In this document: one piece after another, positions 26,446-36,071 of the stretch
Layout: each line of letters opens with the position of its first letter
Numbering within the stretch: the first letter of the stretch is position 1
Source: Rhodoferax sp. OV413
GTDB taxonomy: Bacteria > Pseudomonadota > Gammaproteobacteria > Burkholderiales > Burkholderiaceae_C
DNA: 64,000 nt
Reading direction: 5' to 3'
Assembly: GCF_900104385.1 (NCBI RefSeq)
Contig: NZ_FNJA01000003.1
Span: 62,001-126,000, forward strand
Notes under the pieces: generated by a model
Seen by the model: the letters and a program-made list of their open reading frames with translations, nothing else
Told to the model about the DNA's origin: nothing
Databases searched by the model: none
Made by a program: the position numbers and the translations under genes

Positions 26446-27528
26446 CTACAGCTTGATACTTTGCATGTAGCTGTCGAAACGGCCTTCGGCCACGCGGAAC
26501 CAGGCCACCTGGTTGCGCTGGAAGGCGCGGAAGTCGGCGAAGATCTTCTTCCACTCGGGGCTCTTGGCGTCGTTCTCTTCGTAGACCTGTTGCGCAGCCT
26601 TGAAGGATGCGTCCAGGATTTCCTTGGAGAACGGCAACAGCTTTACCTTGGCGCCGATCAGCTGCTTCAGCGCTTCAGGGTTGCGGGCGTCGTACTTGGC
26701 CAGCATGTCGACAGCAGCCACGGTGGTGGCAGCTTCCACGATCGCCTTGTTTTCGGGCGACAGCGCGTCAAACGCCTTGCGGTTGATGAAGAAGTCGACC
26801 TCCGGGCCGCCCTCCCACCAGCCGGGGTAGTAGTAGTGCGGCGCAACCTTGGCAAAGCCGAGCTTCTGGTCGTCGTACGGACCCACCCATTCGGCCGCGT
26901 CGATCGTGCCTTTTTCGAGCGCCTGGTAGATTTCGCCACCGGGAATGCTCTGCGGCACCACGCCCATCTTGGCCATCACCTCACCCACCAAGCCGCCACC
27001 CAGACGCATCTTCAGGCCCTTCAGGTCGGCAACGGTTTTCACTTCCTTGCGGAACCAGCCACCCATCTGGGTGCCGGTATTGCCGCCGGCGTAGCTGACC
27101 ATGCCGTAGTTGCCGTAGAACTCGTTCATCAGCTTGCGGCCGTTGCCGTGCATCATCCAGGCGTTCATCTGGCGCGCGTTCATGCCGAAAGGAATGGCGG
27201 CACCGATGGCGAAGGCCGGGTTCTTGCCGTAGAAGTAGTAGGGCACGGTGTGGCACATCTCGACCGAGCCTTGCTGCACGCCGTCGACCACGCCGAACGG
27301 AGGCATCAGCTCGCCGCCGGCATGCACCGAGATTTCAAACTTGCCGCCCGACATGGCCTTGACCGCATTGGCAAACACCTCGGCAGCGCCGTAAATCGTG
27401 TCCAGCGGCTTGGGGAAGCTGGAGGCCAGACGCCAGCGAACGGCGGCCTGGGCATGCACTGCGGGCGCCATGCCCGCGGCCAGCACGCCTGCGATGCCCG
27501 AATGTTTGATAAGGGAACGACGGTCCAT
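26446..27528 (-). CDS. TRAP transporter periplasmic solute-binding protein (TakP-like)
   Basis: Periplasmic binding subunit, 360 aa, with a twin-arginine-like signal peptide (MDRRSLIKHSGIAG to about VHAQA). The segment AEWVGPYDDQKLGFAKVAPHYYYPGWWEGGP and the dimer-forming C-terminal helix are characteristic of TakP-type proteins, which bind 2-oxo acids such as pyruvate with sodium. The ligand here is therefore guessed to be an oxo acid or similar carboxylate. It is the likely partner of the permease pair at 23781-25887, though encoded convergently and so possibly regulated apart. Confidence 0.9.
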   Translation of the reverse strand: MDRRSLIKHSGIAGVLAAGMAPAVHAQAAVRWRLASSFPKPLDTIYGAAEVFANAVKAMSGGKFEISVHAGGELMPPFGVVDGVQQGSVEMCHTVPYYFYGKNPAFAIGAAIPFGMNARQMNAWMMHGNGRKLMNEFYGNYGMVSYAGGNTGTQMGGWFRKEVKTVADLKGLKMRLGGGLVGEVMAKMGVVPQSIPGGEIYQALEKGTIDAAEWVGPYDDQKLGFAKVAPHYYYPGWWEGGPEVDFFINRKAFDALSPENKAIVEAATTVAAVDMLAKYDARNPEALKQLIGAKVKLLPFSKEILDASFKAAQQVYEENDAKSPEWKKIFADFRAFQRNQVAWFRVAEGRFDSYMQSIKL

Positions 27529-27879
27529 TTGAATTAACTCCCGTAGATAGATTGAAATCCACCGTTCAGAAGGAACGGCAGAGACTGCAAGTCAGCGCCG
27601 ATTGTAAGAAGTCGCAACTACCGAATTCCTGCGGGTTTTCCCCTGCGCCCATGCGGCTCTATTGCTACAAATTAAATAGCTGGCAGCGCTTATCCTGCCT
27701 GCGCAGAACGACTCTTTTTCTTAAATCCAAGCGCCTGCAACAGCGGTTTGCCCATGGGCTTCATATTTGTTCGTAGTTAACAAACTCCGAATCAATCGTT
27801 CCCTTTGCGCCCCACCCCCTCTACATTCGCCGACTTGCCTGGCCGCGATGCAGCGCCAGGGCCGACAGAAAGTGAAACC
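27529..27879. other. 351-bp intergenic region between divergent TRAP and sulfur operons
   Basis: It lies between the divergent binding-protein gene and the TauD-like gene, so it must carry both promoters. It holds one repeat copy (27661-27727). I see no small gene worth calling and no confident -35/-10 pair. Confidence 0.6.
27661..27727 (+). repeat. Dispersed palindromic repeat, intergenic
   Basis: It reads ATTGCTACAAATTAAATAGC, then TGGCAGCGC, a loop, CCTGCGCAG and a T-rich tail ending CTTAAAT. It sits in the divergent promoter region. Confidence 0.8.
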
Positions 27880-28770
27880 ATGACGACCTTATTTGATGCA
27901 GAGGCCCCAACCGCGGTGCAGGCACTGGAAATCCGCCCCTTCGACGCCCCGCTGGGCGCCGAGGTGCTGGGCCTCGACCTGTCGCGCCCGCTGGCGGCCG
28001 AGGACTTTGCGCGCATCCACCGCGCCCACCTGGAACACCACGTGCTGGTGTTCCGCGACCAGCGCATCACGCCGCAGCAGCAGGTGGACTTCAGCGCCCG
28101 CTTCGGCCCGTTGCAGATCCATGTGCTGAAGGGCTTTCAGCTGCAAAACCATCCCGAGATTCTGATCGTCTCCAACATCAAGGAAAACGGCCAGCCCATC
28201 GGCCTGGGCGACGCCGGTGCCTACTGGCACTCCGACCTGTCGTACAAAGAGAAACCCAGCCTGGGCTCGCTGCTGCACGCGCAAGAGCTGCCCAGCGAAG
28301 GCGGCGACACCTTGTTCGCCAACCAGCATACCGCATGGGACACCTTGCCCGCCGCGCTGCAAAACGCCGTAGCCGGCCTGCGCGCCGAACATTCATATTT
28401 GGCCAAATACGAGGAGCTGCGCGCCCGCAACCCCTGGCGCCCCAAGCTCACGCAAGCCCAGCTGGACGAGGTTCAGCCCGCCGTCCATCCCGTCGTGCGT
28501 ACGCATCCCGAGAACGGCCGCAAGGCGCTGTTCGTCAGCGAACATTTCACGACGCGCATCGTCGGCATTCCCGAAGACGAAAGCCGCGCCCTGCTGGATG
28601 AGTTGTTCGCCCACACCTCGCGCGCCGAGCTGGTCTACCGCCACGCCTGGCAGCCACACGACATGGTGTTCTGGGACAACCGCTCCGTCACCCATCTGGC
28701 CGCCGGCACGCCCGACGAACTGCGCCGCAAGCTCTACCGCACCACCATCGAAGGCAATGCGCCTTTCTAA
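27880..28770 (+). CDS. TauD/TfdA-family Fe(II)/2-oxoglutarate dioxygenase
   Basis: Non-haem iron dioxygenase of 296 aa. The facial triad is visible: HSD in AYWHSDLSYK near residue 113 and the distal His in WDNRSVTHLAA near 270; the 2-oxoglutarate Arg is in RKLYRTTIEG. TauD releases sulfite from taurine, and relatives act on alkylsulfates or phenoxyacids. Linkage to a taurine/sulfonate-type ABC transporter and a DszC/SfnB-like monooxygenase points to organosulfur use. I start at ATG 27880 because the longer frame start at 27805 lacks similarity. Confidence 0.88.
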   Translation: MTTLFDAEAPTAVQALEIRPFDAPLGAEVLGLDLSRPLAAEDFARIHRAHLEHHVLVFRDQRITPQQQVDFSARFGPLQIHVLKGFQLQNHPEILIVSNIKENGQPIGLGDAGAYWHSDLSYKEKPSLGSLLHAQELPSEGGDTLFANQHTAWDTLPAALQNAVAGLRAEHSYLAKYEELRARNPWRPKLTQAQLDEVQPAVHPVVRTHPENGRKALFVSEHFTTRIVGIPEDESRALLDELFAHTSRAELVYRHAWQPHDMVFWDNRSVTHLAAGTPDELRRKLYRTTIEGNAPF

Positions 28771-28791
28771 TATTTGACTCCCAGGATTTCC

Positions 28792-29790
28792 ATGCCATTC
28801 ACTCTTACCCGCCTCGTCGCCGGCCTGGCTCTCGCCAGCGCCACCCTGCTGGCCCAGGCCGAAGGCCGCATCAGCATCGCCCAGCAATTCGGCATCGGCT
28901 ACCTGGTGCTCGACGTGGTGCAAGACCAGAAGCTGATCGAAAAACACGGCAAGGCCCAGGGCCTGGATATCGATGTGGACTGGAGCCAGATCTCCGGCGC
29001 CACCGCGATGAACGAAGCCCTGCTGGCGAACGCGCTGGACGTGGTCTCCGCCGGCGTGCCGCCAATGCTGACGCTGTGGGACCGCACCAAGGGCCGGCAG
29101 AACGTCAAGGCCGTGGCCGCGCTCGGCTCACTGCCCAACTACCTGATCAGCAACAACCCGAAAGTGAAGACGCTGAAGGACCTGAGCGACAAGGACCGCA
29201 TCGCCGTGCCGGCGGCAGGCACCGGCTTCCAGTCGCGCACCCTGCAGATCGAAACCGCCAAGCTCTACGGCAAGGACGACTTCAAGCGCTTCGACAATAT
29301 CTCGGTGAGCCTGGCCCACCCCGACGCTACTGCTGCGCTGATGGCCGGCGGCTCGGAGATCAACACGCATTTCTCCAGCGCGCCCTTCTACTACCAGGCG
29401 CTGGAGAACAAGGCCGTGCACAAGGTCATCAGCTCCTATGACATTCTGGGTGGCCCGGCCACCTTCAATGTGCTGTACACCACGCAGAAATTCCACGACG
29501 AGAACCCGAAGACCTACAAGGCCTTCTATGCCGCGCTGGTCGAGGCCTCGCAGTTCATCAAGGCGAACAAAACCAAGGCGGCAGAGACCTTTATCCGGGT
29601 GCAGAAATCCAAGCTGCCGCTGGACTTCGTGCGCAAGATTGTGGAGGACCCGGAGAACGACTTCACCATCTCGCCATTCCGCACCTATGTGTATGCCGAC
29701 GAGCTGAACAAGCTGGGCGTGCTGAAGAACCGCGCGGCTTCGTGGAAAGACTATTTCTTCGAAGAAGCCTACGCCCAGCCAGGCAGCTGA
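28792..29790 (+). CDS. ABC transporter substrate-binding protein (nitrate/sulfonate/taurine type)
   Basis: 332 aa with a cleavable signal peptide ending about LLAQAEG. The ATG at 28792 has AGGA upstream; the TTG 18 bases earlier is less likely. Fold features of the SsuA/TauA/NMT1 family: an early GYLVLDVVQDQKLIEKHGKAQGL-like helix, SGATAMNEALLANALDVVSAGVPP, and VPAAGTGFQSRTLQ. It delivers an unidentified, presumably sulfonate-like or sulfur-containing solute to the permease encoded downstream. Confidence 0.88.
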   Translation: MPFTLTRLVAGLALASATLLAQAEGRISIAQQFGIGYLVLDVVQDQKLIEKHGKAQGLDIDVDWSQISGATAMNEALLANALDVVSAGVPPMLTLWDRTKGRQNVKAVAALGSLPNYLISNNPKVKTLKDLSDKDRIAVPAAGTGFQSRTLQIETAKLYGKDDFKRFDNISVSLAHPDATAALMAGGSEINTHFSSAPFYYQALENKAVHKVISSYDILGGPATFNVLYTTQKFHDENPKTYKAFYAALVEASQFIKANKTKAAETFIRVQKSKLPLDFVRKIVEDPENDFTISPFRTYVYADELNKLGVLKNRAASWKDYFFEEAYAQPGS

Positions 29791-29797
29791 GCACGCC

Positions 29798-30637
29798 ATG
29801 GCCACCGTGACCGCTTTGAAATCTGCCTCTGACACCCCGCTGCTGGAAGTCGACGGCGTCAGCCTCGAATACCGCACGCCAGCCCGGGTGGTGCGTGCCA
29901 CCCACCAGGTCAGCCTGAACGTGTATGAGGCCGACCGCTTCGTGCTGCTGGGAGCCTCCGGCTGTGGCAAATCGACGCTGCTGAAAGCCATGGCTGGCTT
30001 CATTGCACCAGTCGAAGGCGAGATCCGCATCGCCGGCCGCAAGGTGACCCAGCCCGGCCCGGACCGCATTGTCGTGTTCCAGGAATTCGACCAGTTGCCG
30101 CCGTGGAAGACCGTGCTCGACAACGTGGCGTTTCCGCTGCTGGCCTCGCGCACGCTGGGCAAGAAAGAAGCCCACGAACGTGCGCTGCACTATCTGGCCA
30201 AAGTCGGTCTCTCGGCTTTCGCCAAGGCCTATCCGAACACCTTGTCGGGCGGCATGAAGCAGCGCGTGGCGATTGCCCGCGCGCTGGCCATGCAGCCCAA
30301 GGTGCTGCTGATGGACGAACCGTTTGCCGCGCTCGACGCATTGACCCGCCGCAAGATGCAGGAAGAGCTGCTGGCGCTGTGGGACGAGGTGCGCTTCACC
30401 CTGGTCTTCGTGACCCACTCGATCGAAGAAGCGCTGGTCGTCGGCAACCGCATCGGCCTGCTGTCGCCGCATCCGGGCCGGGTCCGCGCCGAGATCAACA
30501 GCCACGACTTCGGCATGCACAGCCAGGGCGGAGCCGAGTTCCAGGCCGCCGCGCAGCGTATCCACCGCCTGCTGTTCAACGAAGAAGTAGACGGCAGCCC
30601 GACCCCTGCCAATGAATTGCCCCGAAAGATTGCATGA
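29798..30637 (+). CDS. ABC transporter ATP-binding protein (SsuB/TauB-like)
   Basis: Cytosolic ATPase, 279 aa. Walker A GASGCGKST near residue 51, signature LSGGMKQRVAIARAL near 149, and Walker B VLLMDEPFAALD near 169. It begins 7 bp after the binding-protein stop, and its own stop overlaps the permease start by 4 bp, so translation is probably coupled. Confidence 0.95.
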   Translation: MATVTALKSASDTPLLEVDGVSLEYRTPARVVRATHQVSLNVYEADRFVLLGASGCGKSTLLKAMAGFIAPVEGEIRIAGRKVTQPGPDRIVVFQEFDQLPPWKTVLDNVAFPLLASRTLGKKEAHERALHYLAKVGLSAFAKAYPNTLSGGMKQRVAIARALAMQPKVLLMDEPFAALDALTRRKMQEELLALWDEVRFTLVFVTHSIEEALVVGNRIGLLSPHPGRVRAEINSHDFGMHSQGGAEFQAAAQRIHRLLFNEEVDGSPTPANELPRKIA

Positions 30638-31503
30638 CTGCGCTGAACCCGCCCATCCGGGCCGAATACGAACGCGTGCTGGAGGCACTGCCCGACACCC
30701 ATGTGGAACGCCTGCTGCCCTGGACCGCCCGCGTCTGGGACCAAGCCTGGCTGCGCCGTGGCCTGATCCTGCTGGCACTGCTGATCCTCTGGGAAATCGT
30801 GGCCCGCATCCAGAACAACGACCTGCTGCTGCCCACCGCGCTGCAGACTGCGCACGCGCTGGTCGACGGCCTGGCCAGCGGTGAACTCATCACCAAGACC
30901 CGCATCTCGCTGAGCCTGCTGCTGCAAGGCTATATCGGCGGTGTGATTGCCGCGTTTGTACTGACGACGCTGGCGGTGTCCACCCAGCTGGGCCGCGATC
31001 TGCTGGCGACGCTGACCGCCATGCTGAACCCGCTGCCCGCCATCGCGCTGTTGCCGCTGGCCCTGCTGTGGTTTGGCCTGGGCCAGGGCAGCCTGGTGTT
31101 CGTACTGATCCATTCGGTACTGTGGCCGCTGGCCTTGAACACCTACGCCGGCTTCCAGGCCGTGCCAGAGACGCTGCGCATGGCCGGCCGCAACTACGGG
31201 CTGAAGGGCTTGCGCTATGTGCTGCAGATCCTGGTGCCGGCGGCGCTGCCGTCCATCCTGGCCGGGCTGAAGATCAGCTGGGCTTTTGCCTGGCGCACCT
31301 TGATCGCGGCCGAGCTGGTGTTCGGCGCATCCTCGGGCAAGGGCGGCCTGGGCTGGTTCATCTTCCAGAACCGCAATGAGCTATTCACCGACCGGGTATT
31401 CGCCGGCCTGGTGATGGTCATCGCCATCGGCCTGCTGGTGGAAAGCCTGGTGTTCCAGACGCTGGAGCGCGTCACCGTGCGCCGCTGGGGCATGCAGCGC
31501 TAA
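30634..31503 (+). CDS. ABC transporter permease (SsuC/TauC-like)
   Basis: Inner-membrane permease, 289 aa, about six helices. The EAA loop that contacts the ATPase is LRMAGRNYGLKGLRYVLQILVPAALPS. The ATG overlaps the ATPase stop (ATGA). The monooxygenase gene follows after 3 bp. The N-terminus carries about 45 hydrophilic residues before the first helix. Confidence 0.93.
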   Translation: MTALNPPIRAEYERVLEALPDTHVERLLPWTARVWDQAWLRRGLILLALLILWEIVARIQNNDLLLPTALQTAHALVDGLASGELITKTRISLSLLLQGYIGGVIAAFVLTTLAVSTQLGRDLLATLTAMLNPLPAIALLPLALLWFGLGQGSLVFVLIHSVLWPLALNTYAGFQAVPETLRMAGRNYGLKGLRYVLQILVPAALPSILAGLKISWAFAWRTLIAAELVFGASSGKGGLGWFIFQNRNELFTDRVFAGLVMVIAIGLLVESLVFQTLERVTVRRWGMQR

Positions 31504-31506
31504 GCC

Positions 31507-32709
31507 ATGGCAGATACTCAGTCGCCCGCGCTGTTCGCGGAGGATTTTGGCGCATTCACGCCCACCGTTCTGTCTGTCGCCGCAGCACTGGCGGCGACCG
31601 CAGCCGCACGTGACAAGACCGGCGGCACGGCACTGGCTGAGCGCCAGCTGCTGCGCGACAGCGACCTGCTGACACTGGCGGTACCGCAGGCCTTCGGCGG
31701 CCAAGGCGCCACGTGGCCGCTGATCTTCCGCATCGTGCGGCGTCTCGCGCAGGCCGATAGCTCGCTCGCCCACTTGTTCGGCTTCCAGCAGCTGCAAGTG
31801 GCCAGCGTGCTGCTGTTTGGCTCGCCGGCGCAGCAGGACCGCTGGCTGGGCGCGACCGTGGGCCAGAACTGGTTCTGGGGCAATGCGGTGAATGCGCGCG
31901 ACACCCGGCTGCAGGTCACGCGTACCGAGGGCGGCTGGCTGCTGGGCGGCATCAAGGCCTTCTGCTCGGGCGCGCGGGGCTCGGACGTACTGAACGTGTC
32001 GGTCGCCACCGGCCCCGAGCCGACCGACAGGCTCTACCTGGTGCTACCCACAAACCGCGCCGGCATCCAGGTGAATGCCGACTGGGACAACATGGGCCAA
32101 CGCCAGACCGATAGCGGCACGGTCGAGTTCAAGCAGGTGTTCGCCGCCGACCACGAGGTGTTAGGCCCACCCGGTGCGGCCTCCAGCCCGCGGGCCACGC
32201 TGCGCAACATCATCGGCCAGGTCATCCTCACCGAGATCTACCTGGGTAACGCCCAGGGCGCGCTGGTCGAAGCGATTGACTATTTGCGCACCCAGACCCA
32301 GCCCTGGGTGATGGCTGGCGTGGATCGGTCTGTGGACGACCCGCTGCTGCAGCTGCGCACCGGCGAGATGTGGGCCACACTACGCGCCGCGGTGGCGCTG
32401 GCCGAAGAAGCCAATGCCGCGTTCCAGCGTGCCTGGGAACAAGGCCTGGCGCTGACCGAGGCCCAGCGCGGCGAGGTCGGCATGCTGGTGGCGGCCGCAC
32501 GCGCCACCGCCGCAAAGGCCGCGCTGCAGATCACCTCGCAGATTTTTGAATTGATGGGCGCCCGGGCCACGACGGCCCGCTACGGCTTTGACCGCTACTG
32601 GCGCAATGTGAGGGTGCACACCCTGCACGACCCGCTGGACTACCGCAGCAAGGAAATGGGCCGCTGGCTGTTTACCGCCGAGCCGCCAAATCCCTACGGC
32701 TACGGCTGA
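31507..32709 (+). CDS. DszC/SfnB-like flavin-dependent monooxygenase (acyl-CoA dehydrogenase fold)
   Basis: 400 aa with an acyl-CoA-dehydrogenase fold, but the C-terminus RYWRNVRVHTLHDPLDYRSKEMGRWL is the pattern of the DszC/SfnB/SfnC group. These use reduced flavin from a partner reductase to oxygenate sulfur compounds (dibenzothiophene, dimethylsulfone). No flavin reductase gene is adjacent, so it would have to come from elsewhere. It is the last gene of the operon with the TauD-like dioxygenase and ABC transporter. The exact substrate cannot be told. Confidence 0.82.
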   Translation: MADTQSPALFAEDFGAFTPTVLSVAAALAATAAARDKTGGTALAERQLLRDSDLLTLAVPQAFGGQGATWPLIFRIVRRLAQADSSLAHLFGFQQLQVASVLLFGSPAQQDRWLGATVGQNWFWGNAVNARDTRLQVTRTEGGWLLGGIKAFCSGARGSDVLNVSVATGPEPTDRLYLVLPTNRAGIQVNADWDNMGQRQTDSGTVEFKQVFAADHEVLGPPGAASSPRATLRNIIGQVILTEIYLGNAQGALVEAIDYLRTQTQPWVMAGVDRSVDDPLLQLRTGEMWATLRAAVALAEEANAAFQRAWEQGLALTEAQRGEVGMLVAAARATAAKAALQITSQIFELMGARATTARYGFDRYWRNVRVHTLHDPLDYRSKEMGRWLFTAEPPNPYGYG

Positions 32710-32715
32710 AACCGC

Positions 32716-34623
32716 TTACGCTACCAATTTAAGAGCAGACTTCGCAGTACTTACCTGCGCGGGAAAGCGTTTTTCTATAGAGGCCTCAATTCCGGCGGCG
32801 TCCAGGCCTTGCATGGCCATCAGCTTGACCGGGTCGCCGTGCTCGATGAAGGTATCGGACAAGCCTAGCTGCAGCACCGGCACGATGATGCCCGCAGCCT
32901 GCAGTGCTTCCAGCACCGCGCTGCCAGCGCCGCCCATCACGGCGCCGTCTTCCACCGTCACCAGCGCAGCATGGCTGCCGGCGACCTGCAGCAGCAGTTC
33001 CACGTCCAGCGGCTTGGCCCAACGCATGTTCACCACAGTGGCGTCAAACTTCTCGGCCACGGCCAGCGCCGGGTATAGCAAGGTACCGAAGGCCAGAATG
33101 GCGATGCCCGAAGCCTGTTTGCTATGGCGGCGAATTTCACCTTTGCCATACGGCAGCGGCTGCAGGCCGGCTTCCATGGCCGTGCCGGCACCGGCGCCCC
33201 GCGGGTAGCGTACGGCTACCGGGTTGTCTTGCGCAAACGCGCTGCTCAACAGGCGGCGGCATTCGTTCTCGTCGGCCGGGCAGGCCACACCCATGTTCGG
33301 GATGCAGCGCAGGAACGGGATATCGTAAGCCCCCGCATGGGTGGCACCATCGGCACCCACCAATCCGGCGCGGTCGAGTGCGAACACCACCGGCAGATTC
33401 TGCAAGGCCACGTCGTGGATCAACTGGTCATAGGCGCGCTGCAAGAAGGTCGAGTAGATCGCCACCACCGGCTTCAGGCCTTCGCAGGCCATGCCGGCGG
33501 CAAAGGTCACCGCATGCTGCTCGGCAATGCCTACGTCGTAGTAGCGCTGGGGATAGCGTTTTTCAAACTCCACCAAGCCCGAGCCTTCGCGCATCGCGGG
33601 GGTAATGCCGACCAGGCGCTGGTCCTGGGCAGCCATGTCGCACAGCCAGCTGCCGAACACCTGGGTGAAGGTCGGTTTGCCGGCGCCGCTGGCCTTTTGC
33701 AACCCCACTGCCGGGTCGAACTTACCCGGGCCGTGATAGGCCACCGGATCGGCCTCAGCCAGCTTGTAGCCCTGGCCCTTCTTGGTGACCACGTGCAGGA
33801 ACTGCGGGCCGGTCAGGTGCTTGATGTTTTCCAGGGTCGGGATCAGCGACTCCAGGTCATGGCCATCGATAGGCCCGATGTAGTTGAAGCCGAACTGCTC
33901 GAACAGCGTGGCGGGCACCACCATGCCCTTGGCGTGCTGCTCCAGCCGCCGGGCCAGCTCGAACAAGGGCGGCGCGCCTTTGAGCACCTGTTTGCCAACG
34001 TTCTTGGCCGCGGCGTAGAACTGCCCGCTCATCAGCTGCGCCAGGTAGCGGTTCAGCGCGCCCACCGGCGGGCTGATGCTCATGTCGTTATCGTTCAGTA
34101 TCACCAGCAGATTGCAGTCGCAAACGCCGGCGTTGTTCAGCGCCTCGAAGGCCATGCCGGCGCTCATCGCACCGTCGCCGATGATGGCCACGCTATGGCG
34201 TTGCTCGCCCTTTTGCTTGGCCGCCATGGCCATGCCCAAGGCAGCGGAGATCGAGGTGCTGGAATGCGCGGTGCCGAACGCGTCGAACGGGCTTTCCGAA
34301 CGGGTCGGGAAGCCCGACAAACCGCCCAGCTGGCGTAGCGAGGCCATGCGGTCACGCCGGCCGGTAAGGATCTTGTGCGGATAAGTCTGGTGGCCCACGT
34401 CCCATACCAGCCGGTCTTCGGGAGTGTTGAACACGTAGTGCAGCGCCACCGTCAGTTCCACCGTGCCCAGGTTCGAGCTCAGATGGCCGCCGGTTTTGGA
34501 CACGCTATCGATCACGAAGGCACGCAGCTCGTCGGCCAGCGGCTTCAGCTCGGCACGCGGCAGGCGGCGCAGATCGGCCGGGTCGTTGATGGTTTCCAGC
34601 AGTGGGTAAGACGCAGGGTTCAT
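32716..34623 (-). CDS. dxs: 1-deoxy-D-xylulose-5-phosphate synthase
   Basis: Thiamine-diphosphate enzyme joining pyruvate and glyceraldehyde 3-phosphate, the first step of the MEP pathway that continues with Dxr encoded at 1354. The ThDP motif [18 protein letters not shown] with NDNDMSIS, the [17 protein letters not shown] loop and the transketolase C-domain are intact. At 635 aa it is full length. The last residues ([13 protein letters not shown]) are encoded by a degenerate repeat copy, which therefore also supplies the stop codon. It follows ispA by 25 bp. Confidence 0.97.
   Translation of the reverse strand: MNPASYPLLETINDPADLRRLPRAELKPLADELRAFVIDSVSKTGGHLSSNLGTVELTVALHYVFNTPEDRLVWDVGHQTYPHKILTGRRDRMASLRQLGGLSGFPTRSESPFDAFGTAHSSTSISAALGMAMAAKQKGEQRHSVAIIGDGAMSAGMAFEALNNAGVCDCNLLVILNDNDMSISPPVGALNRYLAQLMSGQFYAAAKNVGKQVLKGAPPLFELARRLEQHAKGMVVPATLFEQFGFNYIGPIDGHDLESLIPTLENIKHLTGPQFLHVVTKKGQGYKLAEADPVAYHGPGKFDPAVGLQKASGAGKPTFTQVFGSWLCDMAAQDQRLVGITPAMREGSGLVEFEKRYPQRYYDVGIAEQHAVTFAAGMACEGLKPVVAIYSTFLQRAYDQLIHDVALQNLPVVFALDRAGLVGADGATHAGAYDIPFLRCIPNMGVACPADENECRRLLSSAFAQDNPVAVRYPRGAGAGTAMEAGLQPLPYGKGEIRRHSKQASGIAILAFGTLLYPALAVAEKFDATVVNMRWAKPLDVELLLQVAGSHAALVTVEDGAVMGGAGSAVLEALQAAGIIVPVLQLGLSDTFIEHGDPVKLMAMQGLDAAGIEASIEKRFPAQVSTAKSALKLVA
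32717..32778 (+). repeat. Degenerate dispersed repeat over the 3' end of dxs
   Basis: GCTACCAATTTAAGAGC, then CTTCGCAGTA, TTACCTGCGC and a T-rich tail with TCTATAG. It is weaker than the other copies but has the same order of blocks. It covers the dxs stop and lies 7 bp from the stop of the convergent monooxygenase gene. Confidence 0.5.
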
Positions 34624-34648
34624 AGTTTTTTCTTCAAGTGGCTACCGT

Positions 34649-35602
34649 CTAGCTAGACCGGTTGACCACCATATCTGCCAGCGCGCGCAGCGCCTGGGTG
34701 TTGGGTAAGTCGCTGGCGTCCAGCGCATGCAGCGCCTGGGCCAGCAGCTCCTGGGCGTAGGCCAGCGAACGGTCGAGGCCTAGCAGCGAGACGTAGGTAG
34801 GTTTGTCCTGGGCGGCATCCTTGCCTGCGGTTTTGCCCAGGGTGGCGGAGTCGGCGGTCACATCCAGGATGTCGTCGACCACCTGGAAGGCCAGGCCCAG
34901 GGCCGCGCCATAGGTTTGCAGCGCGGTGTGGGTAGCCAGGGGCAGAGCACGGGCCGTGCAGACCGCGCCCATCATCACGCTTCCCTGCAGCAGGGCGCCG
35001 GTCTTCAGGCGGTGCATACAGCGCAGCTCGTCTTCGGTCAGCGCCAGGCCAATGCTGGCCAAGTCGATGGCCTGGCCGCCGGCCATTCCCTGGTAGCCCG
35101 CGGCTTGGGCCAGCAGGCGGCACAGCGTGGCCTGCACGCTGGCCGGGGCCTCGCTGTCGGCCGGGGTTAGCAGTTCGAACGCCAGGGCTTGCAGGGCGTC
35201 GCCGGCCAGCAAAGCCTGGGCTTCGCCGAACTGCACATGCACCGTGGGCTTGCCGCGGCGCAGGATGTCGTTGTCCATGCACGGCATATCGTCGTGCACC
35301 AGGGAATAGGCGTGGATCAGCTCTACTGCGCAGGCAGCGCGCAGGGCCGCATCGTTCAGCCCCAGCGTGGCGGCAGCGGGTTCGCCGGTAGCCACGGCTT
35401 CGCGGGCAGCCAGTACCAGCAGCGGGCGCAGGCGCTTGCCGCCGTCCAGCACCGCGTAGCGCATGCCTTCGCGCAGGGCGGCCGGGGCCGGGTGTTCGGC
35501 ATCGACCACGCCGCCGGCGGCGACCCAGTCGCTCAGGGCCTGCTCGACCCGGGCCAGCTCGGTCGCGCTCCAGCGCGGCAAATCAAATACCGCGGCGCTC
35601 AT
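34649..35602 (-). CDS. ispA: Farnesyl/geranyl diphosphate synthase (polyprenyl synthetase)
   Basis: Trans-prenyltransferase making FPP, the substrate of UppS. The first aspartate-rich motif is DDMPCMDND and the second DDILD. The KRLRP segment ([12 protein letters not shown]) binds pyrophosphate. The ATG at 35602 overlaps the xseB stop (ATGA), giving 317 aa; the upstream in-frame ATG is within xseB. The xseB-ispA-dxs arrangement is classic in proteobacteria. Confidence 0.95.
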   Translation of the reverse strand: MSAAVFDLPRWSATELARVEQALSDWVAAGGVVDAEHPAPAALREGMRYAVLDGGKRLRPLLVLAAREAVATGEPAAATLGLNDAALRAACAVELIHAYSLVHDDMPCMDNDILRRGKPTVHVQFGEAQALLAGDALQALAFELLTPADSEAPASVQATLCRLLAQAAGYQGMAGGQAIDLASIGLALTEDELRCMHRLKTGALLQGSVMMGAVCTARALPLATHTALQTYGAALGLAFQVVDDILDVTADSATLGKTAGKDAAQDKPTYVSLLGLDRSLAYAQELLAQALHALDASDLPNTQALRALADMVVNRSS

Positions 35603-35853
35603 TCTTGGGTCCAGGGTTTGAGCACGCCTTGGTCCAGCACCTTGATCTGCTGTTCCACCGCCTCCAGTTTGTCGCGGCAAAACTGCAGCAGCTGGGCGCC
35701 CCGCTGGTAGCCGCCGAGCAGTTGCTCCAGCGGCAGCTGGCCCGATTCAAGCTGGCCGACCAGCTGCTCCAGCTCGATCTGGGCGGCTTCGTAGCTGGTG
35801 GGCAAGGCCGCCGGGGAAGCGGTTGTATCAAGTTTGGCGGCGGCCTTGGGCAT
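35599..35853 (-). CDS. xseB: Exodeoxyribonuclease VII small subunit
   Basis: Small helical subunit (84 aa) that partners XseA in degrading single-stranded DNA. The family core [24 protein letters not shown] is clear. I start at ATG 35853; a TTG five codons upstream (35868) is an alternative. No convincing ribosome site is seen for either. It is the first gene of the xseB-ispA-dxs unit. Confidence 0.92.
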   Translation of the reverse strand: MPKAAAKLDTTASPAALPTSYEAAQIELEQLVGQLESGQLPLEQLLGGYQRGAQLLQFCRDKLEAVEQQIKVLDQGVLKPWTQE

Positions 35854-36071
35854 GGATGAGGCGGTCAATCGAATGTAAAGGGAGCATGAATTTTACGGGC
35901 TGGCGCCGAGATAGCGCCGCCGGCCGAGCAAATCCACCCCGGCGGCTACAATCACCCCTCTTTTCGCCAACGGTTGGTACGCCCATCCAACCCTGCCGAA
36001 GCCTTTTCCCGCGCGAGTTTCTCGCGTCTAACCTGCCCCTTCATAGGGGGAGTCTCTAGGTCAGGACAACC

